This document shows positions 48,286 to 60,657 of a stretch of DNA of 64,000 nt, in pieces. A program made the translations under genes and the position numbers. Origin of the DNA: Ectobius pallidus (Eukaryota; Arthropoda; Insecta; Blattodea; Ectobiidae); contig CAXKWD010000005.1 of assembly GCA_964059195.1 (NCBI GenBank), positions 143,617,686-143,681,685 on the forward strand. Direction: 5' to 3'. Position 1 is the first letter of the stretch; every line of letters begins with the position of its first letter. The notes under the pieces were generated by a model. It searched no databases. It had not been told where the DNA came from and saw nothing but the letters and a program-made list of their open reading frames with translations.

Positions 48286-48871
48286 CAGGGCCCGGATTCT
48301 AATGACATGTCATATTTTTATTGATGCTGCACAGACATTGCCAACTTGTAGATAAATCCTAATCATGGCCCCTAGATTATGGAAATGAATTTTTACTAGG
48401 TCATTTTTTGTCATTTTATGCCGTTTTATATTTTTAGGGCATTTATTTCATTTTAGGTCATTATTTTGTCATTTTCGTGTCATTTGCTTCCTTATTTAGT
48501 CATTTTCATGTATTTACATTGAGTGTATTAACTTTCTTTTCATCGCTAGCGGCAAACTACTGTTTACCCTCAATAAACAACAATATAATCCGGCAGACCA
48601 CAAAAGGAAATGCCGAATTTTGACTCGCCAGTGCCTTAGTGCCAGTATAAATTTCCGTGAGAAAAGAACATTTACAACATTACAGTTATTTACGGTTTTT
48701 ACAATTATGTACAAAGTAGTCTATGCCTTTGTGTGTACAATAATATTTTTTATGAATAAAATATCAGTTTTAGGTCATTTTTTATAATTATTAATACATT
48801 TTCTTTAAAATTTAGGGTCATTTTATACGTCATTTTTCAAACAATTTTAGGTCATCAGAATCCGGGCCCTG
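48286..48871. mobile_element. Non-autonomous hAT element, shorter copy
   Basis: 586 bp with inverted ends CAGGGCCCGGATTCTAATGAC and GTCATCAGAATCCGGGCCCTG (imperfect pair). Flanking octamers GTGATTAC (48278-48285) and GTGATAAT (48872-48879) match at 6 of 8 positions, and the empty paralogous site at 49196-49375 confirms the insertion point. It is the inverted counterpart of 50596-51341, lacking about 160 bp internally. Many AGGTCATTTT motifs inside. Confidence 0.92.
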
Positions 48872-49745
48872 GTGATAATCTTCAATACATTTTGTTTCCT
48901 CCTCTTCTCCTCCTCCTCCTCCTCCTCCTCCTCGACTTCCACTTATTCATTAATATTAATATTATTAAATAGATTTGAATTGTTCTAATTTGAGAAAGGC
49001 TTAGGCCTATATTTATGAAGACGGTATATCACATGTAGATAGTACGGGGATAATGTATTGAATTTATTTATACAATTTTCTGTCTTTTTTACGCTTACTA
49101 TACAACATTTAAAATCTTTAAAATATTTATATTCCGTTATAAGAACTTCGATGGGAATACGGTAACCATAGAACAGTACTATTCTTACCCATCCCGTTTA
49201 AGGGCAGACAAAAGCAATAATTCTAAAGTTTTCCTTCATAGGCATAACAGGCTGTTAAACTTCATCACCTACTTAAGAAATATGTGATAATCTTCACTAG
49301 ATTTTGTTTTCTCCTCTTCCTCCTTCGCGATCTCCACTTATTCATCAATATTATTCATTAATATTATTATTATTGTTATAGTTATTGATAAATATTACTT
49401 TTGGTTTTTAACTGATAAAATATGATACAAATAAACATTCTTTCCATTTAAAGAAGAGCAATGAACTGTGTAGTCTACCCATTCCTTCGCAGAGAAACAT
49501 TTTTATAATAATTTAGATGTTAGAAAGTCTGGCACAATGAGAAGTGGAGAAACACAATGGTATTCTTGTGTTTAGTGAGTCTAAGTTCTTAGTGAAGCCA
49601 CATCGCAAACGCACCAAGCATTCTATAATGCCAATATTTGCATGCAATTCATACTGTGGGAGTTTTACGTAAGGTTTATATAAAGGTAAAGAGGGAGCAA
49701 CGAAAGAAGAGAGAAACATACAATGGGAGAGAAAACGAAAGAAAA

Positions 49746-49748
<3 letters not shown>
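48872..49748. other. Repeat-derived intergenic DNA with (TCC)n
   Basis: (TCC)n lies at about 48899-48935. 49196-49375 is the uninterrupted paralog of the outer element split at 48286-48871. One TAGGCCTA copy at 49002-49009. Confidence 0.6.

Positions 49749-49807
<59 letters not shown>
49749..49807. repeat. (GA)n microsatellite
   Basis: About 59 bp of uninterrupted GA dinucleotides, followed by a short GTGTGA stretch. Confidence 0.95.
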
Positions 49808-49809
<2 letters not shown>

Positions 49810-50367
49810 TATGTGTGAGTGAGTAAAATACTGGCTATGAGAAAAACAAAGCAAGCTAGAATAACACGTGACAGGGGTGAAAAGAAACAGAAAATGCAGT
49901 GATGTGAAATAGAAGGAATGACTTAATAAGAGGTAAAAGAACTATTCATTGGCATTGCGTATTAGATATCGTTCACTTTAACCGGTTAGGGTCATAAATC
50001 GGAGAATTCACGATGCCAGCAACTTTGAATGTGACTTTTTGCGGACCAAGACAAGGTTAAGGCCTTGAAAGAGTTTCTTAACTCCAGTAGCAAAATCTCA
50101 GCTCAAACGGTAGCATCATGAGCCAAAAAATAATGCAAGTCCTTCTCTTGGTACTGTTAATTTCAGTATCACTTAATTTTATATTTTATAATATTTCTGC
50201 TGCATTGATAGGTTGCCATTCAGACAAAGAGTACCGTTAAACTATTCAGGTGTATCCATATGTATTTACAAATATGCAGGTGTGCATAGCTTCGTATATA
50301 AGTGTACAAAGATTGGTATTATACCAGGAATTTGTACATTTAACATAAATGTAAAATATAACATAAC

Positions 50368-50520
50368 TAGGGCCCGAAGTTAATGAAAAGTCATATTTTT
50401 AATAGTGCACTTTATTGCATGCTAGTGGTAAAATGTGTACAAGACATGACAGAAATAACAGAAAATTGATGGTTTCATTTTGCACATTATTGCATATTGT
50501 TGCATATTTTGTTAATTTTA
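50368..50520 (+). repeat. Uninterrupted copy of the repeat split at 11.2 kb
   Basis: CTAGGGCCCGAAGTTAATG ... TTTTTAATAGTGCA ... AAATGTGTACAAGACATGA ... TTGCATATTTTGTT. It corresponds to 11177-11246 plus 11717-11790 without the inserted ~470-bp element. Confidence 0.7.
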
Positions 50521-50595
50521 CTACAATATATTCCTACATAAACTATTCGTTATTTAAAATGAGATAATCATTTGCTTGTGAAAATTACTAATCAG

Positions 50596-51341
50596 CAGGG
50601 CCCGGATTCTGATGACCTAAAATTGTTTGAAAAATGATCTATAAAATGACCCTAAATTTTAAAGAAAATTACTTGATAATTATAAAAAAACCTAAAAACT
50701 TATATTTTATTTATAAAAAATTATTATTGTACACACAAATTTATAGACTAATTTGTACATAATTGTAAAAACTGTAAATAATTGTAATGTTGTGAATGTT
50801 CTTTTCTCAAGGAAATTTATACTGGCACTGGGGCACTGGAGAGTCAAACTTCGGCATTTCCTTTTGCGGTCTGCCGGATTATATTATTGTTTATTGAGGG
50901 TAAACAGTAGATTGCACTCTCAAATCCAAGCAGGTGCCAAGTCGGTCTAATAACAATAGTAATATAATACAAAATTTTGGCGTTTCTTTGATTCTCATTT
51001 CCGACTGAGACATGACAACATTTCGACACCGAGTGTGTCCTCCTTGTATTAAACAAACAAAACTTCAAATACAGCACCGCTAGCGACGAAAAAAGTTAAT
51101 ACATTCAATGTAAATGCATGAAAATGTCTAAATAAGGAAGCAAATGACACGAAAATGACAAAATATTGATGTAAATTGAAATAAATGTCCTAAAAATATA
51201 AAATTCCATAAAATGACAAAAAATGACCTAATAAAAATGTATCTATATAATCTAGAGGCCATGATTAGGATTTATCTAGAAGTTGGCAATGTCTGTGCAA
51301 CATCAATAAAAAGATGATACGCCATCAGAATCCGGGCCCTG
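50596..51341. mobile_element. Non-autonomous hAT element, longer copy
   Basis: 746 bp with ends CAGGGCCCGGATTCTGATGA and ATCAGAATCCGGGCCCTG. Exact 8-bp duplication CTAATCAG at 50588-50595 and 51342-51349. Opposite in orientation to 48286-48871 and contains an additional ~160 bp (about 50915-51073) absent there. No transposase frame is recognisable; the 65- and 77-codon frames inside are not gene-like. Confidence 0.95.
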
Positions 51342-51349
51342 CTAATCAG

Positions 51350-51920
51350 TAACTTCTCTAAACAAAATTAGCTAAATTCCTGATATCAGATCAGTGCTTC
51401 GTTGCCCATCAGGCCGAATAAGCTTTCCTCTGAACCTCGTTAGATGAAATAGAATCGTCATTACATGCTCCAGCAATCCGTCAAATCAAGTCTACGGAAA
51501 ATCAAAGGCGGGTCTAAAATCCATTCAATTTGTACAGAAGACTGCGCACATTTGTGCACGGTTAACTGAACTCAATGCTCCAACATTTCTCAGAATCAGC
51601 AAAAAGCCCCGCTACGTTGAATACCATTTCCTGGACTCGTATAATATGGGTCTCTACAATCATAGATTAAAACTGATTTCTCGACCAGTTGGAGAGATCA
51701 TGATATAATATGACACCATAAAATATTTTGATAGCACTACAAAACGACCAATATAGACTACTAATACATGGTACAGTAAACTTGTCTGATGTATAATTAC
51801 ATTTTCAGACCATCAAAGGACGTTGAAATCTATTGAGTTAATACTACTAGGTAGGTACATAAAAATGTACATGCGCATACACTAACACCACAGTACTTAT
51901 ACTGTGCTAACACTCCCTCA
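51350..51920. other. Intergenic DNA, no gene recognised
   Basis: No recognised structure before the LINE fragment that follows. Confidence 0.45.
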
Positions 51921-51921
51921 T

Positions 51922-52400
51922 AAGATCTCCTCTCATTTTCTTGTTTATCTTTATTCTAGGATAAATTTTATCATCATTGCTTGGGGTGCAGCGAATCAAT
52001 TCCACATAAACAGAATCTTCGTCTCGCAAAAACGCACAATATGTACCATTTATAATTCCAAGCCCCCTGACGCCTGCAAACCCTTGTTTAAAACTCACAA
52101 GATCCTCCCACTACCGTATATAATTTTTTCTGATGCCACTCTTTTTGTTTATTCTCATAGACATCTTTTCAGAATGAATTCTGACTACCATGTTTACAAC
52201 ACGCGACATAAAAACAGTACAGCACTGCCGAATTACTTTACCCATAGTTTCTAATCGTCTCCACAATACTTACGTTCTAAAATATTTAATTCACTCCTCT
52301 CTCATATCACATCACAAAAAAAGAAATTTCATTTAAGAAAACGCTCAAATCCTTTCTTTTAGCAAACCGTTTTTATAATATAAACGATCTATTGACGCAT
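51922..52400 (+). pseudogene. LINE ORF2 C-terminal fragment (CR1/Jockey-like)
   Basis: The open frame to 52254 reads NRIFVSQKRTICTIYNSKPP, then CKPLFKTHKILPLPYIIF, then MNSDYHVYNTRHKNST. The motif order (hINRIFvsQKRaIR, FKxxkILxlpxxyI, HxYNTR) is characteristic of the C-terminus of CR1/Jockey-group reverse transcriptases. Further degraded coding (LFNSL...KRLKSFLLANRFYNINDL-like, frameshifted) continues to about 52400. It is 5'-truncated, and the AT-rich 3' UTR probably runs to about 52540. Confidence 0.85.
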
Positions 52401-52539
52401 TTGTAAATTTTATATTTTTTCTTAATTTTAATTCTTTTCTTAAATTTGTCATTTCAGTTGAATTTATATTAGCAAGAATAAGTTATATTTATTCACTTAT
52501 TAATTTTTCATGTACAGTAAAAAATGTAAATGTAAAATA

Positions 52540-53029
52540 TTCAAATTATAGCTTTAACGAAGTAAGTTGGGAATGAAGAAGTGGGAGACAATTAAAAAAA
52601 CTCCCATGACAAGTTCTTTTGCTATTTTACCTGTAAGTAGATTGCATTGTTTGGTGCTGTATACATTAAATTTGTAATATGCTAAAATATATTTTTAAAA
52701 GTGACATAGTAAAAATGTAGTGAAAATATACTTAAGAAAAATACTATTTCTTAACACAAAAGAATCGACAAGAATAAAATGAAAGCACAGTATCTATTAT
52801 TTGAAATGGCAAAACTTGTTTGTTAACGACGTATGTTCCTTTGTTTTTAAGATACATTTACAGATGCATCATCTCTATTAAGAGATCCTTTCTTAAATAC
52901 AAATTTCAAGAGGTTTTACACAAATTTAACATGAAAAATAAAATATAGAAATATTAATGAATTTCATACCAGTGAGAGTCAATTTAACATTGTTGGGTTT
53001 CTTCATCATATATAATCAATAAAACTAGT
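52540..53029. other. Intergenic DNA, no gene recognised
   Basis: AT-rich and without recognised structure. Confidence 0.5.
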
Positions 53030-53545
53030 GAATAGTGATTTATGATACGAGGGTTAAAATAAAGATTTTATTTTGCGAGTAGGTATGTTTACGGAAGAGT
53101 GAGTGTAGCAATCGTACGAGAAAAAAAATTACCACGTGTATAATATAGGCCGACTACTTTTTACATAGCCGTTAAAATTTCTGAATAAGATTATTACAGT
53201 CACTAATTACGCATCGTAGAGCGTATAGAATTATTACAGAATTATACTAGTATATATTTATATTATAGAATTTATCGTACACTGCTGCCAACATAGGCTA
53301 ATGACAACGCTTTTCACCCATCAAGCATTACGGCTTTTGCAATCACCGTGAGAAATTTGACATTTAAAAGGCGTAGTTAATTTTAAAATTATTATCGTCT
53401 ATTTAATAAACATGTGCAAATATTATTAACTAAAAGATTATTTTCCATGTGACGGACCTCAAAGTTGGTTAGCCTGGAGTGTTATAATTTAATACTGTCA
53501 TCTACTGTTAAAAGAACTTCTTTTAACTTGGTAAAAAAGGATTCT
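53030..53545 (-). repeat. Dispersed repeat, family C (inverted copy)
   Basis: The reverse complement carries the full family order: TTTTAACAGTAGATGACAGT, TTATAACACTCCAGGCTAAC, CGTCACATGGAAAATAATC, TACGCCTTTTAAATGTCAAA, AAGCGTTGTCATTAGCC, TTTTAACGGCTATGTAAAAA and ACATACCTACTCGCAAAAT. An insertion-like AT block lies at 53195-53275. Confidence 0.8.
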
Positions 53546-54496
53546 ATAGCAATCATTGTCACATACGTAACCCATGAAGAGTTTTGTTCTAAATGAAATC
53601 TGAAAATCCCATATGAAGGAAGTCGCCGAGTCAAATTAGTTCATACAATCAAGATACACAAATATAAGAAAAGGCAGCGGTATATATTTGTTAAACTTTA
53701 CAATGAGTTCCTTTGCCCATTCGCTCGTGAAATCTCTTACACCTGCATTCATATATTCTATTTTGCCTGCAGCGTAGCTTGAATGAAATTTCATTACAGG
53801 CATGCAGATTCACAGTAAGCCTGTTATTTTTTCTTCTATTTTCCTTCCATATCCTTACCCATTCTAAACGTATTATTCAGAACATTTTTAAAAATCCACA
53901 TTTCCACTATACAATAAAAATTATTATGGTCCTCTTGAATGATCGGATCGCTTTTGTTTTTATTGCAACAAAATCGTATGCAAACAAATACTTATCCTCA
54001 TTTATTTTATTTTATATAGACAATAATGCAACTTCTAACGCAAAAAACTTATTTTCATAACGAAATCTGGCCTCCTCTCTCGCGCTTTCTCTATCATTCT
54101 TTTAAGTTCTACGCTTACAACCCTTATAATAAAATCAATTCAATTCAAATTTTTTAAAAATCTGTATATTTCTATTTTTCTTCGTATAGTTTAGTTTATT
54201 CCAAAACAAGAAAGTCTCGTCTCACTCCACCGACTTTGAGGAATGGTTTTGAAAAGTGTCCCCTCCTAATGAGGGTCGCACATTGTTCCCTAATCTGAAG
54301 TAGCGCTGATGGTCACCACGCTGGACTGAAACAATCTCCAGAAAAGACAGAAACATGAAATATGTTACATCTAAATCTTCAATGAGGATCCCCTCTTGTT
54401 CACTAATCTCTACAATAATTAGCAGCTGGGTGGCTCCAAGAACTGAGGCTTTCATGTTGTGGAATAAACTATATCAATCTTTGTGTTTCTCTATAT
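53546..54496. other. Intergenic DNA, no gene recognised
   Basis: A 93-codon plus frame (53779-54060) and a 77-codon minus frame (54222-54455) have no known domain. Confidence 0.4.
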
Positions 54497-54545
54497 CTCT
54501 CTGTCTGTCTGTCTCTCTCCTTTCTCTCTCACTCTCTCACCATTT
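54497..54545. repeat. (TCTG)/(TCTC) simple-sequence tract
   Basis: CTCTCTGTCTGTCTGTCTCT passing into CTCTCACTCTCTCAC. Confidence 0.8.
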
Positions 54546-54669
54546 ACTTCACGTTTTGTAGACTCACAATCCTACTGATATTTGAACAGGGATAGCCTAT
54601 AACCTAGTATAACCTAGCCAACTGCGAGGCAAAGACGAACAAATAGGCCTAGGACGAGATATAGCAGCC

Positions 54670-54732
54670 TCAAACACACTCATGCCGAATAAGGCGCGGA
54701 TGGGATGAAGATGATTATCACGATGATATCTT
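54670..54732 (-). mobile_element. SINE family 1 fragment
   Basis: ACACACTCATGCCGAATAAG followed by GGCGCGGATGGGATGAAGAT and GATGATATC matches 5275-5340 of the minus-strand SINE at 5 kb. Only the internal part survives. Confidence 0.65.
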
Positions 54733-55199
54733 GTGCCAATTCAATACATTTCTTGCAAAGGGAATAACGAATTACTTTAAAGTCATATTTGAGTGAGGAA
54801 TTGTGCGTTAAGCAAATAAAATATTATTTGTAGCGAAATAGTACTGAATATCATCATTAACGGTGAAAGGAATGTTATGATGCATGATTTTTTTTTATAA
54901 ACTTCTGCAAAAAACACATGATTTGGATTTGATAAGGTCTCTATTTGGAATAATTTCTGAATATCGATATTATTCTAATGATGGTGTAAGTGGATGGAAG
55001 TTAAATAAGGCTCTTAATACTCTATCTTGTAATTTTTGTATAAATTTAACAATAACTTATAGCCAGAAGCATATCCCCATATTGGTAACATAATGGTATA
55101 AAATGCATTCTCACTTATAGATGTAAATATTTCTGTAATGGTTGTCAAATAGCAGGTAAATCGTTCGAACAAGTGGAGAAATTCAAGCAGAAGTTAAGT
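54733..55199. other. Intergenic DNA, no gene recognised
   Basis: The 69-codon plus frame at 54884-55093 has no recognisable domain. Confidence 0.4.
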
Positions 55200-55214
55200 G
55201 CAGTCTGAAATCAG

Positions 55215-55310
55215 GAAATGCCTGCTTTTATGCAGGTAAGCGCAGAAATGAACCTTCGTGTTCCATAAAATAGATAATATTCCTTTAGCTTGCCATTGAG
55301 TACGTAATGG
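55215..55310 (+). mobile_element. LINE 3'-tail fragment
   Basis: GGTAAGCGCAGAAATGAACC, then GTTCCATAAAATAGATAATA, then TTTAGCTTG and GCCATTGAGTACGTAAT match the last codons and 3' UTR of the LINE fragments at 17240-17343 and 61780-61870 (inverted). Confidence 0.7.
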
Positions 55311-55790
55311 TTGTCAAAATGATACTCGTGTCAACTATAGCATATTGCATGCTAGAATTAATATAGATTCCTGTACCATACGTGGTATTTGTTCATATCT
55401 GATTCATGTACTTGAAATTACACTAGCGGTTTGTGCTTCAACATGCCCTCTTTCCAATATAGATACCACATTTCAATATCGTACTCAGCATGGCTTTGGT
55501 TTTAACCCATCAGGAACGGTTGAACTGTGGATTTTACTTGCCGCAATTCAAACCTATTCATAATTAAACGGCAGACAGTGCTCGTAACAGTCCGCGCTAA
55601 TTCATCCTCACTCCACTGGGGAAAGCTGCGATATTTTAATTTAAGTTCAATTTGCCGTATGGTGCAACAGGTAGGTTAACGGAATGCAATATGCGATACA
55701 TAAACTTCCAGATATGGAGCTTCGTTAAAACTATCATTGTTAATAAAATACCATTTAAAAAATTTCATTTTCTTCAGATAAGGGTTATAA
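55311..55790. other. Intergenic DNA, no gene recognised
   Basis: The 72-codon plus frame at 55345-55563 has no known domain. Confidence 0.4.
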
Positions 55791-56175
55791 TATTAAATAT
55801 TTAACAAACTCCGCCTTAACCCTTAACACACAACTTATCTTGATCCTCTCAAAAACAGCATTTATAAGGTAAACACAAATAAAATATTGATGTCACATAT
55901 AAAGATGTAGATGAAAGCTGGTTTCTTCTGTGTGGAACCAATAGTGACACATCTTGGTTGTCACATATAAAGATGTAGATGAAAGCTGGTTTCTTCTGTG
56001 TGGAACCAATAGTGACGCATCTTGGTTCCACACAGAATAAACCAGCTTTCATCTACATCTTTATATGTGACATCAATATTTTATTTGTGTTTATCTTATA
56101 AATGCTGTTTTTGAGTGGATCAAGATAAGTTGTCTGTTAAGGGCTAAGAAGGAGCTTTGTTAAATATTTAATAAA
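55791..56175. mobile_element. Long hairpin (foldback MITE-like) with internal 68-bp tandem repeat
   Basis: Outer arms begin TTAAATATTTAACAAACTCC and end GGAGCTTTGTTAAATATTTAA. Inner arms continue ACTTATCTTGATCC / GGATCAAGATAAGT and TCACATATAAAGATGTAGAT / ATCTACATCTTTATATGTGA. The left inner segment is duplicated in tandem as two 68-bp units, 55891-55958 and 55959-56026, differing at one or two positions; the right arm has a single unit. No coding capacity. Confidence 0.85.
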
Positions 56176-58909
56176 TATTTAAAATACCATTTAACTCTGA
56201 AATGGTAAATTAAACTGCCATTGGAACGGTTGTTCCTTCAACGATGTGTACCTCTTAAATCAGTGTACCGTAACTCCATGCATTTAAACTGAAGAACCAT
56301 TTAATCGCACTTGGTTTTGCAAAAACAAAATGCAAGGATTAGTACTGGGCAATTACATGGTCCAAATTATGGTTTTGTTAATCGAGGATATTCTTATAGC
56401 AGACAATCCCGATTTCCCTCCCCCTATGTGAGGTTCCTTACGATACAATACAATGCAATACAATACAATGCAATACAATACAAACCGAGATCGCATACCT
56501 TCATCATCGATCCACATCTTTTTCTCTCAATATATCTGGTATGGACAGTAGATACTTAAATCTTCTTGGAGTTCTCGAAGAAGAAAGAAAGAAAGAAAGA
56601 AAAAGAAAGAAAAAAACGCTAATGCTGTATCTTCATTTATTGCTACTCCATTAGGCCTACTCCATTATGTAAATAATTATTTCTCTTTTAGGATTTTGAC
56701 GATGAAATACCATCTAAAACAGTCGCGTCTTAGAAGTACTTCAGTAAGTATTTTCCAATTTTTAATGCAGACTAATAGGCCCAACGGGTGCAGACACGGA
56801 AGGGTTTATACGTTATGCTTGCATTCCTTTTCTACCATGCGATAGAACTGATTAAGTAACATCGCCTACAGACATTCTTGTCGTATTCAAGGCGACTCAA
56901 ATAAGAACGTGTAACAATAAACTTCTTATATTTATCGTACATCTTACTGCTTATTAAATCTGGTTTGACCAAATCGGTATGGACTGGTTGACCCGCTGGA
57001 ATGTCATGCAATAGCAGGGAATATTTTCTCTTTCTGTTCTGTTCTGTTCAGAACCGGCTTTGGTTGATGAGCTCTTTTTCAGATTAATCGTATCTGCGGG
57101 GTGAAACGTGGGGTAGTGGCTTATTAACGGCCAAAATCAAAAATAGTATCGGATGTCTTACGTTGTACAGTGCATTTACTTTCGGAAATACCCCTGTCGG
57201 TGTTCAGAGTAAGAATGGGGAGTCTTAGCACTTAATTTCATTTTCTCTACAGTTTTACTGTGCAAAGTGCTAACTGTACTTGGAACGACTTAAATGCATA
57301 CCAGTTTAATTTCTTCACTTGGAAGTATTAATTTTCAATAAAATTAGTGTGGAAAGTCATGCAGATATTATTTCAAATAAACTGACTGAAATAAAATTAG
57401 GATCAATTTACAAATAGAAAAATACAGAATTTGCAATAAAACATATTAATAGAAATGCTAAAATAAAGTCTAACATTTGAAATGTATTTATTAGGTTCGA
57501 GCCTAATAATTTTGACACGGGTGATAACCCGAGAAGCCATCTTAAGTAAACAGTGCCGTGAAAGCTTAAAATCTTATATTTGGAATGTAATTTGTTCCAT
57601 ACACACACAAAACATATGGAGAAAATCACAAAAAGAAAACAAAAGAACTGCGTAATGAAGTGCATTCATAAAAACGAATGTTCAATCACTGCCTACTAGA
57701 TTTCTACTGTTCCTACTTCCTGGGAGTGTTACAATGGTGTTAGTTAACTCTCTGCCGAAAAAGCATGGTGAAACGCATGAGTCACAAGGACGAGTTAAAA
57801 TTTTTGCCCGAGGTTAACAAATCCGGGGTTAGTGTATTTTTAACTCTGAGAATCGATGTGCTTCTTAATAGTATCATCGAGGTAGTTTCCCGTTGATATT
57901 CGTAAAGTGAGTGAACAATGGAATGGGACGATGGACTAATTAATCTGAGTTCGCAACACCGGAAAAATTATCCGTAATCGGTTTTCACGTTTCAGGGAAA
58001 TTAGCCATAACAAGATAATTCGGAATGAGTAGGATTTTAATAGTTAATTTTGAATCGCGCGTGTAAATTTGAAACGTATTCGAATTTGACATCGAGTTAC
58101 CAACCTATGCCTTTCACTTATTTCATTCCTCACACATCTTGTTACTGAAATTACTGCTGAAATATTATTTTTCAAGTTTAAATTAAGAACTGCTTAAGAA
58201 GCGACTTATCTTGAGTCAACAAAGGCTTAGTGCACTCAGTGTTAAATATTGAATTTGAGAAGGTAGAGGAAGTTGAGGAATTATTTCCTATAAAAAGGCC
58301 AGAAGGCAAAAGCGATTCTTCAGAGTAATTTGATATGAAAACGGGTATTAAGATTGTAGTAAAAGATAGGGACATTCCTGTTTTCAGTTTTTTTAAAAGA
58401 AATATCTGTCATTTAATATTAATGTTATTGAGTTGAAAATCTTGGCTATGAGTTCAAGAAAACATGTAAATACAGTGGTTGGCAGAATAAATTATAAGAA
58501 CCGGTACAAAACTATTAGCTTTTAAAACAACCTAATTTTAGGAATACGTATTGAATAAGAATGTTTTCTTGTGTGCATTAAAAAAATTGGGGGCCCAAAA
58601 TAATTTTGCTGGGGTAAAGCTACAAATGTTTACGCCACTGAATAATTATGAATATTTTGTTAAGAAGGAAGTTCAATAGTTAGAAGAACGTAAGAAACAA
58701 TAAAACAAAACTAACCTTCGTCGTTTGATATCTGCAAGTGACAAGTTTGGGAGACATGCTTACACTATGTACGTTGGAAAAGCAAGTACGAAAAATGTTC
58801 TGAATGATAATGAAATATCAGATTACAGAACAAGAAACAAATATATCAGTGGAATATAGTAATAAAAGTTATAGTTAGATAATTTGCATTGCGGAAACGA
58901 AGCGAATGT
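56176..58909. other. Intergenic DNA with simple repeats, no gene recognised
   Basis: (ATACA/ATGCA)n pentamers lie at about 56440-56483 and (GAAA)n at about 56579-56612. TAGGCCTA at 56652-56659. Frames of 65-85 codons (56311, 57408, 58178) have no known domain. Confidence 0.5.
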
Positions 58910-59095
58910 TTTGCAAGGCTTAGTGGAGAGGGGGGATAAGCCCGGGTGTCATGCGTGGTGGGGAACTTCGTGAGCGTGGTGCTCCACAAGGTTCCGTTGG
59001 CGCGACTCCGGCAGTCGCCGCTTGAATCGAACCTCGGGCAGCCGTGTGCCACGTCCTTCTACAGCGACCAGCTTAAATACACGCGGCGTGTGTGT
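58910..59095. other. GC-rich, CpG-containing block upstream of the receptor gene
   Basis: A roughly 185-bp island of high GC with many CpG steps in AT-rich DNA, 1.56 kb upstream of the receptor start codon. It contains GAGGTTCGATTCA on the minus strand, resembling a Pol III B box. It could therefore be a tRNA-derived repeat or a promoter-associated island; I cannot decide. Confidence 0.35.
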
Positions 59096-60630
59096 TGCCT
59101 ATATACCTGGCTATGAAGGCAAAGTTACCATCAATGACTAACTCTCCCTTGTGCAGGCATGCATAACTTCAACGAGTATCTTCCATTCTTATTAAATTTC
59201 TTTCTTTTTTTATTGAATTAAATTCTCATATATAAATTATAAAAAAACCCGAATCGTGATTGTGACTACAGTGAAAATAATTTATGTTTTAATTGTTGTA
59301 ATAAAAACACAATTTCCTTAATACATGAATTAACTTTTATATTCCAAAGGTGTAGTTATGTAAAATTTGTGCTACTACTTAATATTTAAATTAGTTCAAT
59401 TAAAGTAGACGTATTATAAAGTGTTACGAGCTGTTGTGAATTATTTTCTTAAATGAGAAACAGACAACAGTTCTTCTACTATTAAACTAAAAATTTTTTA
59501 CAGTATAGAACATTTATAGACTGGTTTCCTACTACGAATATTTATTATCTTAAAATGAGTTGATGCCATCTATAAATTTCCTACATTTTCTTCTTGCAGT
59601 AAATTAAATTCCAGCTTCGATAAAGAACATTCATTTTTAGATCAGTCCCGATCATTTTACAAAAATTGTCTATCATTAAAATAAAACAAAATGAAAGTTA
59701 AAAAATAATACCCTGTAGGATATCAAATTTACAGACTCTTTTTCAAATCCAATACTAATAATTAATATCAAAGAAAAATAAAATATTTTCGCTTAAAAAA
59801 GAATTCAAAGTTTGTCATTAGCTAGCAATTTTTTAGTGTTATATCGAACTGAATTCTTTCCTTCAGTCAGCTACAATTATTATTAATTTTACTAAAGCAA
59901 TATTCTCCAACAGAACAGTTAAATTACAGAAAAGACTGGTATGTTTAAATTCAGCTGCTAACTCTAAAAGACTTGTACCACAAACTACAACTTTAAAGCA
60001 TTACGACATGATGTCTGAACTCCTCAACTATGTCATTGAGTAACTCTCCGATGTTTGCCAGCTTAATCGGTCATTACACAAGCACAAAGGATGAAATGCA
60101 AAGAGGAAAGAAAGATTAACATAAATTAATTATTTCAACGAACATTCTTGGTAATCTTCCAATTTCCAAAACGACAATATATTTCTTCTGTGTTTCCACA
60201 CTTGCCACCATTATTCCAACTTGCTGATACCACGGGTTATATAATTTAAACATCACAGAACTACTTATTGATACCTCGCTCCCACGTGGTTCTAATAAAC
60301 AGTGCTTGAGCTTGGAGTTTACAATTTATATTAAAGTTTCTGGTCGTTTAAGATGTTAATGAAGAGGACAACTTTCACAGAAGTAATAATTACTTTATAC
60401 AATAAGTGAAAAATTTATCTTGTTTGAGACAGTAATTGACGATTCTGAATTATAACACTCCTTTATTAATAATAATTTAATCTAAGAATCGCAGTGATTT
60501 TACATTCATAAATGTTGAAACCACATCGGACTATAAGATTTAGGACTATCAACAGGTAGTTAATCAGTGCTTCAAGACAAGGCATCTTAATAATTTGAAA
60601 AGAAATAACATAAATTCAAGTTTCTGAATA
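59096..60630. other. Upstream flank of the receptor gene
   Basis: Very AT-rich; no TATA box, repeat copy or upstream exon could be singled out. Confidence 0.4.
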
Positions 60631-60657
60631 ATGCGAAGTGAATTATATTTAAAATGA
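60631..60657 (+). promoter_or_regulatory. Upstream mini-ORF overlapping the receptor start codon
   Basis: ATG at 60631 opens eight codons (MRSELYLK) and ends in TGA at 60655-60657. This overlaps the receptor's ATG (60654-60656) as ATGA. If the mRNA includes this stretch, the uORF would reduce or couple receptor translation. An in-frame stop for the receptor frame at 60639-60641 shows that the receptor cannot start further upstream in this exon. Confidence 0.5.
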
